Source: Lentzea guizhouensis (GTDB taxonomy: Bacteria; Actinomycetota; Actinomycetes; Mycobacteriales; Pseudonocardiaceae). From it: a stretch of DNA of 64,000 nt. Shown here piece by piece: positions 16,804 through 24,762 of the stretch. A program made the position numbers and the translations under genes. Position 1 is the first letter of the stretch; every line of letters starts with the position of its first letter. The notes beneath the pieces were generated by a model that worked only from the letters and a program-made list of their open reading frames with translations, was not told the DNA's origin and ran no database searches. The stretch covers positions 7,378,001 through 7,442,000 of the forward strand of contig NZ_CP016793.1 in the NCBI RefSeq assembly GCF_001701025.1, given 5' to 3'.

Positions 16804-17124
16804 ATGCTGAGGAAACTCTTGGGAACGGCGATGCTGGCGACAGCGCTGGTCGCAGGTACAGCGGGTGCGGCGGCAGCAGCTCCCAACGCGGGCACGCTCG
16901 CAGCCCGCGGATACGTGGACGAGGGAAACCTGCGTACCAACCCCAACCTGGACGCGTCGACCATCGTCAGGATCTGCAGGCAGTGGGTCGACATCAACTG
17001 CTGGATCGACGGTGGCCCCAACGGGTTCGGGTCGAACCGCTGGTTCAAGGCGGACCACTACGGCCAGATCGGGTACCTGAGCTCGGGCGTCGTGTCGCAC
17101 CAGCCGTCGGTGGGACCATGCTGA
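16804..17124 (+). CDS. small secreted protein with bacterial SH3-like fold
   Basis: 106 aa from ATG 16804, chosen because AGAGGAGCACGA precedes it at RBS distance. The longer in-frame start at 16768 lacks one and would spoil the signal peptide. The signal (MLRKLLGTAMLATALVAG...AAAAA) ends near APNAG. The mature part contains GNLRTNPNLDASTIVRI, then C-x(7)-N-C-W-I-D-GG, a pattern seen in short actinobacterial SH3b-like proteins. Cys residues (ICRQ, NCWI, GPC) allow a disulfide. Probably exported. Function unknown. Confidence 0.78.
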   Translation: MLRKLLGTAMLATALVAGTAGAAAAAPNAGTLAARGYVDEGNLRTNPNLDASTIVRICRQWVDINCWIDGGPNGFGSNRWFKADHYGQIGYLSSGVVSHQPSVGPC

Positions 17125-17329
17125 TGGGGCTTGTCCTGGCCACCGGGGCCGCGACGGTGAACGGGCGCGGACCGTCCACGCGTCGCGCCTGCTCGGCAGC
17201 GGAAGTGGTTGGCAGGCAGTCTTCGTGCACTTCTCGACCAGTGCCGTCCACAGAGGACGGTGGCACGGAGGCGGCGATGACGCCGTCCGCGGTGGACAGG
17301 CCGGGTTTGACGCCCCACGCGGTTCAGCG

Positions 17330-17368
17330 CCCGAACCTCTGGCGGGCAAACCCGGCCAGAGGTTCGGG
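17330..17368. terminator. bidirectional hairpin, 14-bp perfect stem
   Basis: Arms 17330-17343 (CCCGAACCTCTGGC) and 17355-17368 are perfect reverse complements around an 11-nt loop. It lies 10 bp past the end of the minus-strand ribosome hibernation gene and 205 bp past the end of the plus-strand secreted-protein gene. It can serve both convergent transcripts. I see no gene in 17125-17378. Confidence 0.75.
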
Positions 17369-17378
17369 CCGATGAGGC

Positions 17379-17789
17379 CTACCGCGCCGTGTCGCCTTGA
17401 TCAGCCCGAGGCTCGTCCTCGAGCACGCCGACCAGCTCTGGGTCTTCCGGCGCGGGCATGTGGCGGATGCTGTCACTGCCCTTGTGGTCGTGGGCGCGGC
17501 TGTACCGGGAATCCAGCACCCTTCCCAGCTTGTGCGCGGCCCCGGCGTACGCGTCGTCCACGGTGGTCGCGTGGTGGGTGACCGCGACCGGCTGCTTGCC
17601 TCCCGGGCGTGCCTCGATGACGCACTTCTTGTCCTCCGGCTTGCTGCCCCCGTCCTCGCTGAGGTGCACTTCCACTCGGGTCAGCCATCCGCTGAACCGG
17701 GACAGGCTGTTCTCCAGGTCGGTGGTCACATAGGTGGCCAGTCGTTCGCCACCGTGGATGTTGTGGTCGGTGTTGACCTGGATCTGCAT
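17379..17789 (-). CDS. HPF/RaiA-family ribosome hibernation factor
   Basis: About 136 aa from ATG 17789, which is preceded by GGAGGGTGCT. Upstream in-frame codons lack an RBS. The S30AE/HPF-type fold is suggested by MQIQVNTDHNIHGGERLATY, VEVHLSEDGG, KKCVIEARPGGKQPVAVTHH and DAYAGAAHKLGRVLDS. The short length, with no C-terminal dimerisation domain, makes it like short HPF/YfiA. It should bind the 30S decoding site and idle ribosomes in stress or stationary phase. This looks like a housekeeping gene rather than part of a biosynthetic unit. Confidence 0.8.
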   Translation of the reverse strand: MQIQVNTDHNIHGGERLATYVTTDLENSLSRFSGWLTRVEVHLSEDGGSKPEDKKCVIEARPGGKQPVAVTHHATTVDDAYAGAAHKLGRVLDSRYSRAHDHKGSDSIRHMPAPEDPELVGVLEDEPRADQGDTAR

Positions 17790-17959
17790 GAGCACCCTCC
17801 GGAACGGGACAGAAATGATCCTGGTCGATACCACGGGAGCGGCCGGTTCAAACGCGGCGGTTCGGCGCGTGGGGTGTCTGGACTCCGCATCAGGGCGTTG
17901 AGCTGCGGTGACCGTGCATCACGGGCTGCAGGGGAATGACCACCCAGACACCGCGGCCG

Positions 17960-18006
17960 CAGGGCCACCGTGCCACGTCCACTGTGGACGCGGCACGGTG
18001 GCCCTG
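17960..18006. terminator. 15-bp perfect stem with nested inner hairpin
   Basis: Arms 17960-17974 (CAGGGCCACCGTGCC) and 17992-18006 are perfect reverse complements. The 17-nt loop contains a second near-perfect hairpin (CGTCCAC-T-GTGGACG). It lies about 155 bp past the end of the epoxide hydrolase gene and is the only striking element in the 373-bp gap 17790-18162. Confidence 0.75.
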
Positions 18007-18162
18007 CCGCACAACGTCATCGCGTCACAGCACGTCCCCAGGTCGCCAGGATCGGTAGCGGTCCTGCGCAGCCCGTCCGGTAGTGGACCTGCCGGCTCAC
18101 CGGATGGGGCGATGCGTACACCGATACAGGACGTTCGTCAGCCGGGGCGGCCGCGCCTGCGG

Positions 18163-19338
18163 TCACGACGCCCGCAGCCCTCGGAAGGTCGTCCGGATCT
18201 GGTCGGTGAGGACGTCCGGCTGCTCCAGGGCGGCGAAGTGGCCTCCGCGCTCGAGCTGGTCGTAGTGCACCACCGTCTCGTAGCGCCGCTCGACCCAGCG
18301 CCGGGAGGCTTGCACAGCCTCGCCGGGGAAGATGCTGAACCCGGCGGGGACGGGGTTCGGCCGCTCCGCAGTCCTGGGCGCGGTGCCGGCTCGGCCCTCC
18401 TCCCAGTACAGGCGGGCGGAGGACGCCGCGGCGTTGGGGAGCCAGTAGAGCATGACGTCGTCGAGGATCTCGTCGCGGTCGATGACCTCTTCGGGGTTGC
18501 CGCCGCTGTCGGTGACGTCCTGGAAGAGCGTGTAGATCCAGGCGGCGAGCCCGGCGGGTGAGTCCGAGAGCGAGTAGCCGATCGTCTGCGGCCGGGTGGC
18601 CTGTTCCCAGGCGTACGCGCTCAGTTCGTCCTGGTAGCGCTGAGCGCGCGCGATCATCTGTTGTTCCGCCGCGGTCGCGGCGCTCACCTCCTGTTCGGTG
18701 GGGAAGACCAGCGGCAGGTTGAAGTGCACGCCCAAGCACTGCTCGGGTGCCTTGCGGGCGATCTGCTCGACGACGGCCGAACCCCAGTCGCCGCCCTGGG
18801 CGAACCAGGTGTCATGGCCCAGGCGCCGCATGAGGGTGATCCACGCGTCGGCGACGCGAGAGGTGTTCCAGCCGGTCGTCGTGGGCTTGCCGGAGAACCC
18901 GAAGCCCGGCATGGAGGGGATCACCACGTGGAACGCGTCGCGGGCGTCGCCGCCGTGTGCCACCGGATCGGTCAGCGGGCCCACCAGGTGCCGGAACTCC
19001 AGGACCGAGCCGGGCCAGCCGTGGCACAGCAGCAGCGGGACGGCGTCCGGCTCGGCCGACCGGACGTGCAGGAAGTGGATGTCGATCCCGTCGATGACGG
19101 TGCGGGACGAGCCGAGGTCGTTGATGACCTTCTCGGTGCGCCGCCAGTCGTAGCCGGTGGCCCAGTGGTCGCAGAGAGCGCGGACGCGGTCCAGCTGCGG
19201 ACCCTGGCCCCCGTCCGGAACCGTCTCGCGGTCCGGCCACCGGGTGGCGGCCAAGCGGCTGCGCAGGTCCAGCAGCTCGGTGTCGGGGACGGCGATCGTG
19301 AACGGCTCGACCACGTCGTTGGCGGAAGGGGATGTCAC
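18163..19338 (-). CDS. epoxide hydrolase-family alpha/beta hydrolase
   Basis: 391 aa from GTG 19338, preceded by TGGAG. The N-terminal EHN-type segment reads EPFTIAVPDTELLDLRSRLA...RWPDRE, and the lid helix region YDWRRTEKVIND follows. The hydrolase core has LLLCHGWPGSVLEF (oxyanion loop HGWPGS), the nucleophile Asp in WFAQGGDWGSAVVEQIARK, and the late His in ERGGHFAALEQPD. Length and order match juvenile-hormone/soluble epoxide hydrolase homologues of actinomycetes. It is divergent from a TetR gene across 102 bp and probably repressed by it. The substrate is unknown; detoxification is the usual guess. Confidence 0.88.
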   Translation of the reverse strand: MTSPSANDVVEPFTIAVPDTELLDLRSRLAATRWPDRETVPDGGQGPQLDRVRALCDHWATGYDWRRTEKVINDLGSSRTVIDGIDIHFLHVRSAEPDAVPLLLCHGWPGSVLEFRHLVGPLTDPVAHGGDARDAFHVVIPSMPGFGFSGKPTTTGWNTSRVADAWITLMRRLGHDTWFAQGGDWGSAVVEQIARKAPEQCLGVHFNLPLVFPTEQEVSAATAAEQQMIARAQRYQDELSAYAWEQATRPQTIGYSLSDSPAGLAAWIYTLFQDVTDSGGNPEEVIDRDEILDDVMLYWLPNAAASSARLYWEEGRAGTAPRTAERPNPVPAGFSIFPGEAVQASRRWVERRYETVVHYDQLERGGHFAALEQPDVLTDQIRTTFRGLRAS

Positions 19339-19397
19339 CGGGAGCTCCAGGGTCGTCGGAGGCGAACGGTGCGAGCGTAGCCGAGAAACGGAATAAG

Positions 19398-19426
19398 TCT
19401 TCAACTTGGAATTTTTCTTCCACTTG
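19398..19426. promoter_or_regulatory. candidate TetR operator (direct repeats) in divergent promoter
   Basis: Two 11-bp direct repeats with one mismatch, TCTTCAACTTG (19398-19408) and TCTTCCACTTG (19416-19426), lie 7 bp apart in an AT-rich stretch. They fall between the divergent epoxide hydrolase (start 19338) and TetR gene (start 19441). They are placed where a TetR repressor could control both promoters. Binding is inferred from position only. Confidence 0.45.
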
Positions 19427-19440
19427 TCTACGCTCCGTCT

Positions 19441-20070
19441 GTGACCGAAGCGGCTCCTCCTCTGCGACGTGACGCCGAGCGCAATCGCCAGTTGCTGTTG
19501 CGCACGGCCCACGACCTCATGGCCTCGCAAGGGCTGGACGTCTCGTACGAGGACATCGCGCGAGCCGCCGGCACCGGGATGGGCACGATCTACCGGCGCT
19601 TCCCACAACGGCAGGACCTGCTGGACGCCCTGTTCAGCGGGCACATCGACACGGTGATCGGCTTGGCGGAGCAGGCCTCGCGCTACGACGACGCCTGGGC
19701 GGGACTCACCTGGTTCATCGAGCGGCAACTGGAGATCGAGGCGCAAAGCCGCGGCCTGGGGGAGTTGCTGCGAAGCCGCAACCAGGCCACCGCGCTGGTG
19801 CAGCGCGCACACGAGCGGATGACTCCGCTGGTGGCCGACCTCGTCGACCGGGCCGTCCGCGCGGGCCAGCTGCCGGACGGGGCGACCCCCGCCGACTTCG
19901 CCGCGGTGCACGTGATGGTGGGCAGCGTCATGGACGCCTCCCGTGCTCACGCTCCACGGCTGTGGCGCCGCGCTCTCCGGATCGCGCTGGCGGGTGTGCG
20001 CCACGCCGACCTCTCCGGCGACCAGCCGGACGAGGCGGTCATCGACCACCTCTACAACGACCAGACATGA
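19441..20070 (+). CDS. TetR-family transcriptional repressor
   Basis: 209 aa from GTG 19441. The N-terminal helix-turn-helix reads RNRQLLLRTAHDLMASQG, DVSYEDIARAAGTGMGTIYR and RFPQRQDLLDALF, textbook TetR. The C-terminal ligand domain is helical (WFIERQLEIEAQSRGLGELL) and has no assigned ligand. It probably represses the divergent epoxide hydrolase and its own operon. The downstream PPOX-family gene overlaps as ATGA, so both should be induced together. Confidence 0.92.
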   Translation: MTEAAPPLRRDAERNRQLLLRTAHDLMASQGLDVSYEDIARAAGTGMGTIYRRFPQRQDLLDALFSGHIDTVIGLAEQASRYDDAWAGLTWFIERQLEIEAQSRGLGELLRSRNQATALVQRAHERMTPLVADLVDRAVRAGQLPDGATPADFAAVHVMVGSVMDASRAHAPRLWRRALRIALAGVRHADLSGDQPDEAVIDHLYNDQT

Positions 20071-20474
20071 AGGCCAAGCACATGACGGTTCTGCCCGACG
20101 ACCTGATCGCGGTCCTCAACGCCAGGTCCATCTGCTTCGTGACCACGCTCATGCCCGACGGATCCCCTCAGATCTCCCAGACCTGGGCGGGCACCGACGG
20201 CGGACACGTGCTCATCAACACCGTGGACACCCACCAGAAGACCCGCAACCTCCGGCGCGACCCGCGCATCGCCATCGGCATCGCCGACCCGGCCGCGCCC
20301 TCGCGGTACTGGGCTCTGCGCGGCAGCGTCGTGGGCATCACGACCGACGGCGCGCGTGAGCACATCGACGAGCTGTCGCAGAAGTACATCGGCCGGCCGT
20401 ACCCCGGTTTCGGCGACGGTCAGGAGCAGCGCGTCCTGCTCACCGTCAGGGTCGACCGGATGCACACGCCCTGA
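20067..20474 (+). CDS. PPOX-class (pyridoxamine oxidase-like) F420- or FMN-dependent enzyme
   Basis: 135 aa from ATG 20067 (ATGA overlap with the TetR stop). ATG 20082 (MTVLPDD) is an alternative. The split-barrel fold is evident: ARSICFVTTLMPDGSPQISQ, then KTRNLRRDPRIAIGIADP and YWALRGSVVGITTDGAREHI. This is the PPOX-class actinobacterial pattern, usually F420-dependent, and the short length is typical. It may reduce small xenobiotics together with the divergent epoxide hydrolase. No substrate can be named. Confidence 0.87.
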   Translation: MKAKHMTVLPDDLIAVLNARSICFVTTLMPDGSPQISQTWAGTDGGHVLINTVDTHQKTRNLRRDPRIAIGIADPAAPSRYWALRGSVVGITTDGAREHIDELSQKYIGRPYPGFGDGQEQRVLLTVRVDRMHTP

Positions 20475-20511
20475 CCCAGCAGCGCGAGCTCAATTCCCGT
20501 TCTGGGGACCG

Positions 20512-21861
20512 TCAGGCCTGGTCGGCCCACCGCTTCTGGCCCGTCTCGCCGAGGGTGGAGATCGGGTCGTAGTAGGGGTAGCGGCGGTTCAACGCCTCCG
20601 GGTCCTCCAGCTCGATCCCGGTCCGGTAGTTCTTCGTCCAGTACGAGATCCCGAGCTCACGGTCGTATTCGGCGAGCTGGTGCACCCACCGCTTGCCCAC
20701 GTACGGCACATCGCACACGATGCGCGGCGTCGCGTACCCCGGCAGGTAGCCCATGATCGCGTGCTGCAGCTCCTGGGCTTCCCAGACGGACACCCTCCAA
20801 TGTTCCGCGTTGGGGATCATGTCGCACATGTAGAAGTAGTACGGCAGGATGTTCGCTTCGCCTTGCAGCGCGAAGCACAGGTCGAGCAGGTCGGCCGGTG
20901 TCGCGTTCACGCCCTTCATCAGCACACCCTGGTTGCGCACGTCCCGCACACCGACCTCCAATGCAGTGCGAGCAGCCTCGGCGACAAGAGGCGTCACGGA
21001 CTGTGCGTGGTTGACGTGTGTGTGGATCGCGAGGTTGACACCGCGGCGGGATGCGGTGCGGGCCACGCGTTCCAGGCCCTCGACCACGCGGGGCTGCAGC
21101 CAGTGCTGGGGCAGGCCGGCCAGGGCCTTGGTGGCGAGGCGGATGTCGCGGACGGTTTCGATGTCGAGCAGGCGCATCAGGAACGACTCGAGCTGTGGCC
21201 AGGGGACGTTGGCCACGTCGCCGCCGGAGACCACCACGTCGCGGACGCCGGGGGTCTTCTTCAGGTAGTCGATCATCTGGTCCTGGCGGTCGACCGGCTT
21301 GAGCGAGAGCTTGTGCTTGTCGATCAGCGGGGTGGAGTTGCCGACCAGGTCCATGCGGGTGCAGTGGCCGCAGTACTGCGGGCAGGTGGAGACCATCTCG
21401 GCCAGCACCTTGGTGGGGTAGCGGTGGGTCAGGCCCTCGACGACCCACATCTCGGCCTCGTGCAGCGAGTCGCGCTGGGAGTGCGGGTGTGACGGCCAGC
21501 GCGGGTCGCGGTCGGAGGAGACCGGGAGCATGTAGCGGCGCACCGGATCGGCGTAGAACATCTTGGTGAACTCCAGCGGTGACGACACCGGGTCGACCAC
21601 TGTCGTGTTCAGCATGTGCGGTGGGATCAGCATCGACATGCTCGCGAAGGTTTCCCGGTCCGCGGCCAGGTCCTCGTAGAAGTCGTCCGTCAGCAGGCCG
21701 CCCAGCACCGCGCGGAGTTGCCGCGCGTTCTTCACGCAGTTGACCCGCTGCCACTGCGCGTTCCGCCACTGCGCCTCGGTCACGTGGGACCAGCCGGGGA
21801 ATCGGCGCCAGTCCGGTTCGACCAGCTCGCGTCGGACGTAGTCGTACGGCTGGGGCGTCAT
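20512..21861 (-). CDS. KamA-family radical SAM aminomutase
   Basis: 449 aa. The radical SAM cluster motif is STCPQYCGHCTRMD (CxxxCxxC). Barrel strands include VRDVVVSGGDVANVPWPQLE and LAIHTHVNHAQSV. The PLP-binding Lys region reads DVPYVGKRWV, where lysine 2,3-aminomutases have DAPGGGGKTP: the Lys is kept but the Gly run is replaced. The family moves the alpha-amino group of lysine, glutamate or arginine to the beta carbon using SAM, a 4Fe-4S cluster and PLP. In this locus it could supply a beta-amino acid such as beta-lysine or beta-arginine for the NRPS. The substrate is not certain. ATG 21861 overlaps a short upstream ORF as TGATG. Confidence 0.88.
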   Translation of the reverse strand: MTPQPYDYVRRELVEPDWRRFPGWSHVTEAQWRNAQWQRVNCVKNARQLRAVLGGLLTDDFYEDLAADRETFASMSMLIPPHMLNTTVVDPVSSPLEFTKMFYADPVRRYMLPVSSDRDPRWPSHPHSQRDSLHEAEMWVVEGLTHRYPTKVLAEMVSTCPQYCGHCTRMDLVGNSTPLIDKHKLSLKPVDRQDQMIDYLKKTPGVRDVVVSGGDVANVPWPQLESFLMRLLDIETVRDIRLATKALAGLPQHWLQPRVVEGLERVARTASRRGVNLAIHTHVNHAQSVTPLVAEAARTALEVGVRDVRNQGVLMKGVNATPADLLDLCFALQGEANILPYYFYMCDMIPNAEHWRVSVWEAQELQHAIMGYLPGYATPRIVCDVPYVGKRWVHQLAEYDRELGISYWTKNYRTGIELEDPEALNRRYPYYDPISTLGETGQKRWADQA

Positions 21862-21947
21862 CAGGTCGATGACTGCACCCGGCGGGCGGCCGCGAACATC
21901 TGGAATGCGGAAGTGAGGACGTTGGTGTCGGACAATGCTTCCCCCAT
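21861..21947 (-). CDS. 28-codon ORF coupled to the aminomutase
   Basis: ATG 21947 is preceded by GGAGGGCTTTC, one of the strongest RBSs in the region. The peptide starts MGEALSDTNVLTSAFQM and ends in VQSST. Its TGA overlaps the ATG of the aminomutase gene (TGATG). The strong RBS and exact overlap suggest it is translated and couples to, or controls, the aminomutase. It has no signal peptide and no Cys. It could be a leader peptide, a small partner protein, or, less likely, a RiPP-type precursor. Confidence 0.55.
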   Translation of the reverse strand: MGEALSDTNVLTSAFQMFAAARRVQSST

Positions 21948-22327
21948 GAAAGCCCTCCGAACCGCGGATCGTTCCGCGGAAATTCAGTACCGTTCTGAGC
22001 TTTGCGTGTCCGTGTCTCTTCCGTCAAGTCGCTAGCACGGATCGAATCTGCGTGCCAGTTCTTGAACAGTCCGGATCGAACCGGCGTGCGATCAACTGTG
22101 CGATCAACTGCGCGATCAACAATTCCGCCATGATGGACCGCTGCCGCACTCGGTTGTGACGTTGCTCAGTGTTCGTGGGATTGCCCAACGCGCCTGGCAG
22201 CGGCTGTCTGTCGGGTTCCTGTCCGGGTCACCGTTACCGCCCGCGCAGGCTCGAATGGACCCGTTGACATACAACGAACCGTCCATCTCTGCTAGCAGGC
22301 GGTTGGCGGGTCGTGCATTCTGCCACT
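21948..22327. promoter_or_regulatory. divergent promoter region, aminomutase / hydroxylase
   Basis: 380-bp non-coding gap between divergent genes. It contains three 12-bp tandem units (22088-22123) and a TTGACA box at 22264-22269. The TTGACA lies 59 bp before the hydroxylase ATG and could be a -35 element; a good -10 at standard spacing is not seen. Confidence 0.45.
22088..22123. repeat. three tandem 12-bp units in a divergent promoter
   Basis: 22088-22099 GCGATCAACTGT, 22100-22111 GCGATCAACTGC and 22112-22123 GCGATCAACAAT. The first two differ at one base; the third keeps the first nine. Helically phased repeats (about one turn each) between divergent biosynthetic genes may be regulator sites. 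Confidence 0.8.
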
Positions 22328-23179
22328 ATGTCATCTGTGCTCAAATCGCGGCGAATCGCAGTGCTCCCTCTCGACATACCGGACCTCGCGGGCGAGCTGG
22401 CGTTGATCGACGCCGAGACCGCTCCGGACGAGTATGACGCCTTCACCTTCGGCAGGTGGGTGAGCTACGTGCTCGCCAACGAGTCCGGTGCGCAGAACGA
22501 CAGCGCATTCCGTCCGCATTCGGGCGAGCTGACCACGACCGACCTCGGTGACCGCCTGCCGGGGATCATGGCTTTCGTGCGCAGGCACTTCACCACCACC
22601 GCGCTCCAGTGGGTCCGGATATTCGGGTTGCAGGACGGCATCCTGGCTCCTCATCGAGACTTCTTGGAATTCGATCGGCCCGGCGTTCGCGTCCAAGTGC
22701 CGCTGCGTACGAGCGAGGGGTCACTGCATTCGGAGAACAGCACCGTGTACCATTTGCGCGCGGGTGAGGTCTGGCAGATCCAGACGGTTGACCCGCACTC
22801 GGCCTACAGTGCCCCAGGTCCTGCCCGGCTCTCGTTGTGCCTCGACTTCGCGGGCGACGGCTTCGACCCCGAACGCGACATCCACCACACGATTCCCGCG
22901 ACCGACGACGTCCGCATCATGCGACGCCCGCCCATCTCCGAACAGGAGATCGCCGGGCTCGTGGACACCCTGGGACCGTTGACTCGCGAATCCGCGAAAT
23001 CGATCTTCCGCGCCCTGGCGATCACTCATTTCGAACGCGCGTCCGATGCCACTGACGTCTTCACCTGGTTCAAGCGCGCCGCCACCCGATGTGGTGACGA
23101 AAAGCTCATCGCCCTGGCTGAGGACTTCCGCGTCTTCTGCCTCGAGAAGCGAGCGTGGCGCGAAAGCTTCACGTGGTGA
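22328..23179 (+). CDS. proline-3-hydroxylase-type Fe(II)/2-oxoglutarate oxygenase
   Basis: 283 aa from ATG 22328. The cupin core is of the Asp/Asn beta-hydroxylase-like family: LAPHRDFLEFDRPGVRVQVP gives the metal-binding HxD, and LRAGEVWQIQTVDPHSAYS gives the distal His. The C-terminal ~90 residues (SIFRALAITHFERASDATDVFTW, ending RAWRESFTW; two separate stretches) match the helical C-terminal domain of bacterial L-proline 3-hydroxylase. Relatives also hydroxylate lysine, as GlbB does. The GTGA overlap with the following A-domain gene suggests a shared substrate or product. Free amino acid is the usual substrate of this family. The exact amino acid is not determined. Confidence 0.85.
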   Translation: MSSVLKSRRIAVLPLDIPDLAGELALIDAETAPDEYDAFTFGRWVSYVLANESGAQNDSAFRPHSGELTTTDLGDRLPGIMAFVRRHFTTTALQWVRIFGLQDGILAPHRDFLEFDRPGVRVQVPLRTSEGSLHSENSTVYHLRAGEVWQIQTVDPHSAYSAPGPARLSLCLDFAGDGFDPERDIHHTIPATDDVRIMRRPPISEQEIAGLVDTLGPLTRESAKSIFRALAITHFERASDATDVFTWFKRAATRCGDEKLIALAEDFRVFCLEKRAWRESFTW

Positions 23180-24762
23180 TCGGCAGGGCGGAGTCGTTCC
23201 TCGAAATCGGGTCGCTCTACGGGACCTTTGCCGCGCACGCGGCACGCACTCCGCACGCGGTGGCGGTGACGGACGGGTCCGAGCAGATCACCTACGCCCG
23301 ACTCGACGAGGCCGCCGCCGAGTACCGCCACGGGCTTCAGGACTGTGGCGTGCAGGCCGGCGATCTCGTCGGCATCAGTCTGGAGCGTGGGTGGGAGGTC
23401 ATGGCGGCGATTCTCGCGGTGCTGAGCCACGGTTGCGGCTACGTCCCGCTCGACCCGGCCTACCCGCGCGAGCGCCTTCGGTTCATGACGGAGGACAGTG
23501 GGATCAGGACGGTCATCGCGGGTGAGACGGCGAGTGGGCTGCTGCCCGCGGAGCTTTCCCGTGTCCGCCGCGTGGCAGGTGTCCGGCAACTCGAACAGCC
23601 CTCCGCGGCGCACCTGACGGACACTCCGGCCTACGTGATCTACACCTCCGGCTCCACCGGCGTTCCCAAAGGCGTGCCGGTCGCGGAAAGTGCGGTACTG
23701 GCGCTGTTCGGCGCCTGCGTCGATGACCTGTTCGCGTTCGGCCCGGAAGATGTCTGGTCGCAGTTCTTCAGCTACAGCTTCGACTTCGCCGTCTGGGAGA
23801 TGTGGGGAGCGCTGCTGTTCGGTGGCCGGCTCGTCATCGTGCCCGCGAAGACGGCCCGCAACCCGGCGGCCTTCCTCGACCTGCTCGCCCGCGAGCGGAT
23901 CACCGTGCTCAACCAGGTGCCGAGTTACTTCAAATACCTGGTGAGAACGTATGAGCGTGCCGCCGTCGAGCTGGCGCTGCGGTACGTCGTCTTCGGCGGC
24001 GAGCCACTGGATCGAGTCTCCGCGCGTCGCTGGATGCAACTGCGGCCCGGCGCCGAGGCGCTCATCAACATGTACGGAATCACGGAGACCACGGTGCACG
24101 TCACCTACGGGCGACTCGAGGCCGAGCACGTGGCGGAAGACGTCGGCGGCACCTGGATCGGCCGCCCTCTTCCCCATCTCGAGCTCGCTCTGCTCGACGC
24201 CCGTGGCATCGAGGTCCCGGCCGGCGACGTGGGAGAGATCCAGGTCGCGGGGGCCGGAGTCGCCGGCGGGTACCTGGGGCGGCCGGACCTCACGGCCGAG
24301 CGCTTCCGGCTGCTCGACCTCGACGGGGTCGAGCGGACCTGGTACCGGACCGGCGACCTGGCCAGGCGACTCCCCGACGGTTCCTACGAGTACCTCGGTC
24401 GCAACGACCGCCAGGTGAACCTGCGCGGCTACCGCGTCGAACTGGGCGAGATCGAGGCGGTCCTCAGAAGCCACGCGCACGTTCTGGACGCGGTCGCGGC
24501 TGTGGAGGACGTGCCACCGAGGGAGAGCCTGCTGGTGGCGTACCTCGTCCCCGTGGATTCGGTGAACGCGAGCGAACAGCTGCATCGGGAACTGCTCGAC
24601 CACTGTGCCGCCCGATTGCCCGCCCACATGGTTCCCAGTCAGATCGTGACCCTGTCCGACATGCCGTTGACCGCATCCGGCAAGCTCGATCGGGCGAGCC
24701 TGCCGGCTTTGCGCGATGTCACCGGGGGACCATCCGCACGGGCATCCGCTCAAGACCGTTGA
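23176..24762 (+). CDS. free-standing adenylation domain, Thr-type code
   Basis: 528 aa if started at GTG 23176 (GTGA overlap with the hydroxylase stop); in-frame GTG 23155 is possible. Complete A domain: YVIYTSGSTGVPKG (A3), MYGITETTVH (A5), [10 protein letters not shown] (A7), GRNDRQVNLRGYRVELGEIE (A8) and PLTASGKLDR with the A10 Lys. No carrier domain follows. Reading the specificity pocket by eye gives D-F-W-N-V-G-M-V-H-K, one change from the standard threonine code DFWNIGMVHK. It must load a carrier in trans, for example the A-T protein at 40113-42437 or the discrete carrier of the KS operon. Its 3' end overlaps the convergent P450 gene by 44 bp. Confidence 0.9.
   Translation: MIGRAESFLEIGSLYGTFAAHAARTPHAVAVTDGSEQITYARLDEAAAEYRHGLQDCGVQAGDLVGISLERGWEVMAAILAVLSHGCGYVPLDPAYPRERLRFMTEDSGIRTVIAGETASGLLPAELSRVRRVAGVRQLEQPSAAHLTDTPAYVIYTSGSTGVPKGVPVAESAVLALFGACVDDLFAFGPEDVWSQFFSYSFDFAVWEMWGALLFGGRLVIVPAKTARNPAAFLDLLARERITVLNQVPSYFKYLVRTYERAAVELALRYVVFGGEPLDRVSARRWMQLRPGAEALINMYGITETTVHVTYGRLEAEHVAEDVGGTWIGRPLPHLELALLDARGIEVPAGDVGEIQVAGAGVAGGYLGRPDLTAERFRLLDLDGVERTWYRTGDLARRLPDGSYEYLGRNDRQVNLRGYRVELGEIEAVLRSHAHVLDAVAAVEDVPPRESLLVAYLVPVDSVNASEQLHRELLDHCAARLPAHMVPSQIVTLSDMPLTASGKLDRASLPALRDVTGGPSARASAQDR

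Noticed and set aside
17330..18006. Two strong hairpins considered as attachment or mobile-element ends
   Set aside because: Both sit just after gene stops with terminator geometry, and no transposase or target duplication is visible.
21861..21947. RiPP precursor reading of the 28-codon ORF before the radical SAM gene
   Set aside because: The enzyme is KamA-type (PLP aminomutase), not a SPASM/RiPP maturase, and the peptide has no core-like Cys or repeat; kept only as a coupled ORF.
22328..23179. Assignment of the oxygenase as a strict L-proline 3-hydroxylase
   Set aside because: Family members also hydroxylate lysine and other amino acids, and pocket residues cannot be read by eye; only the family is claimed.
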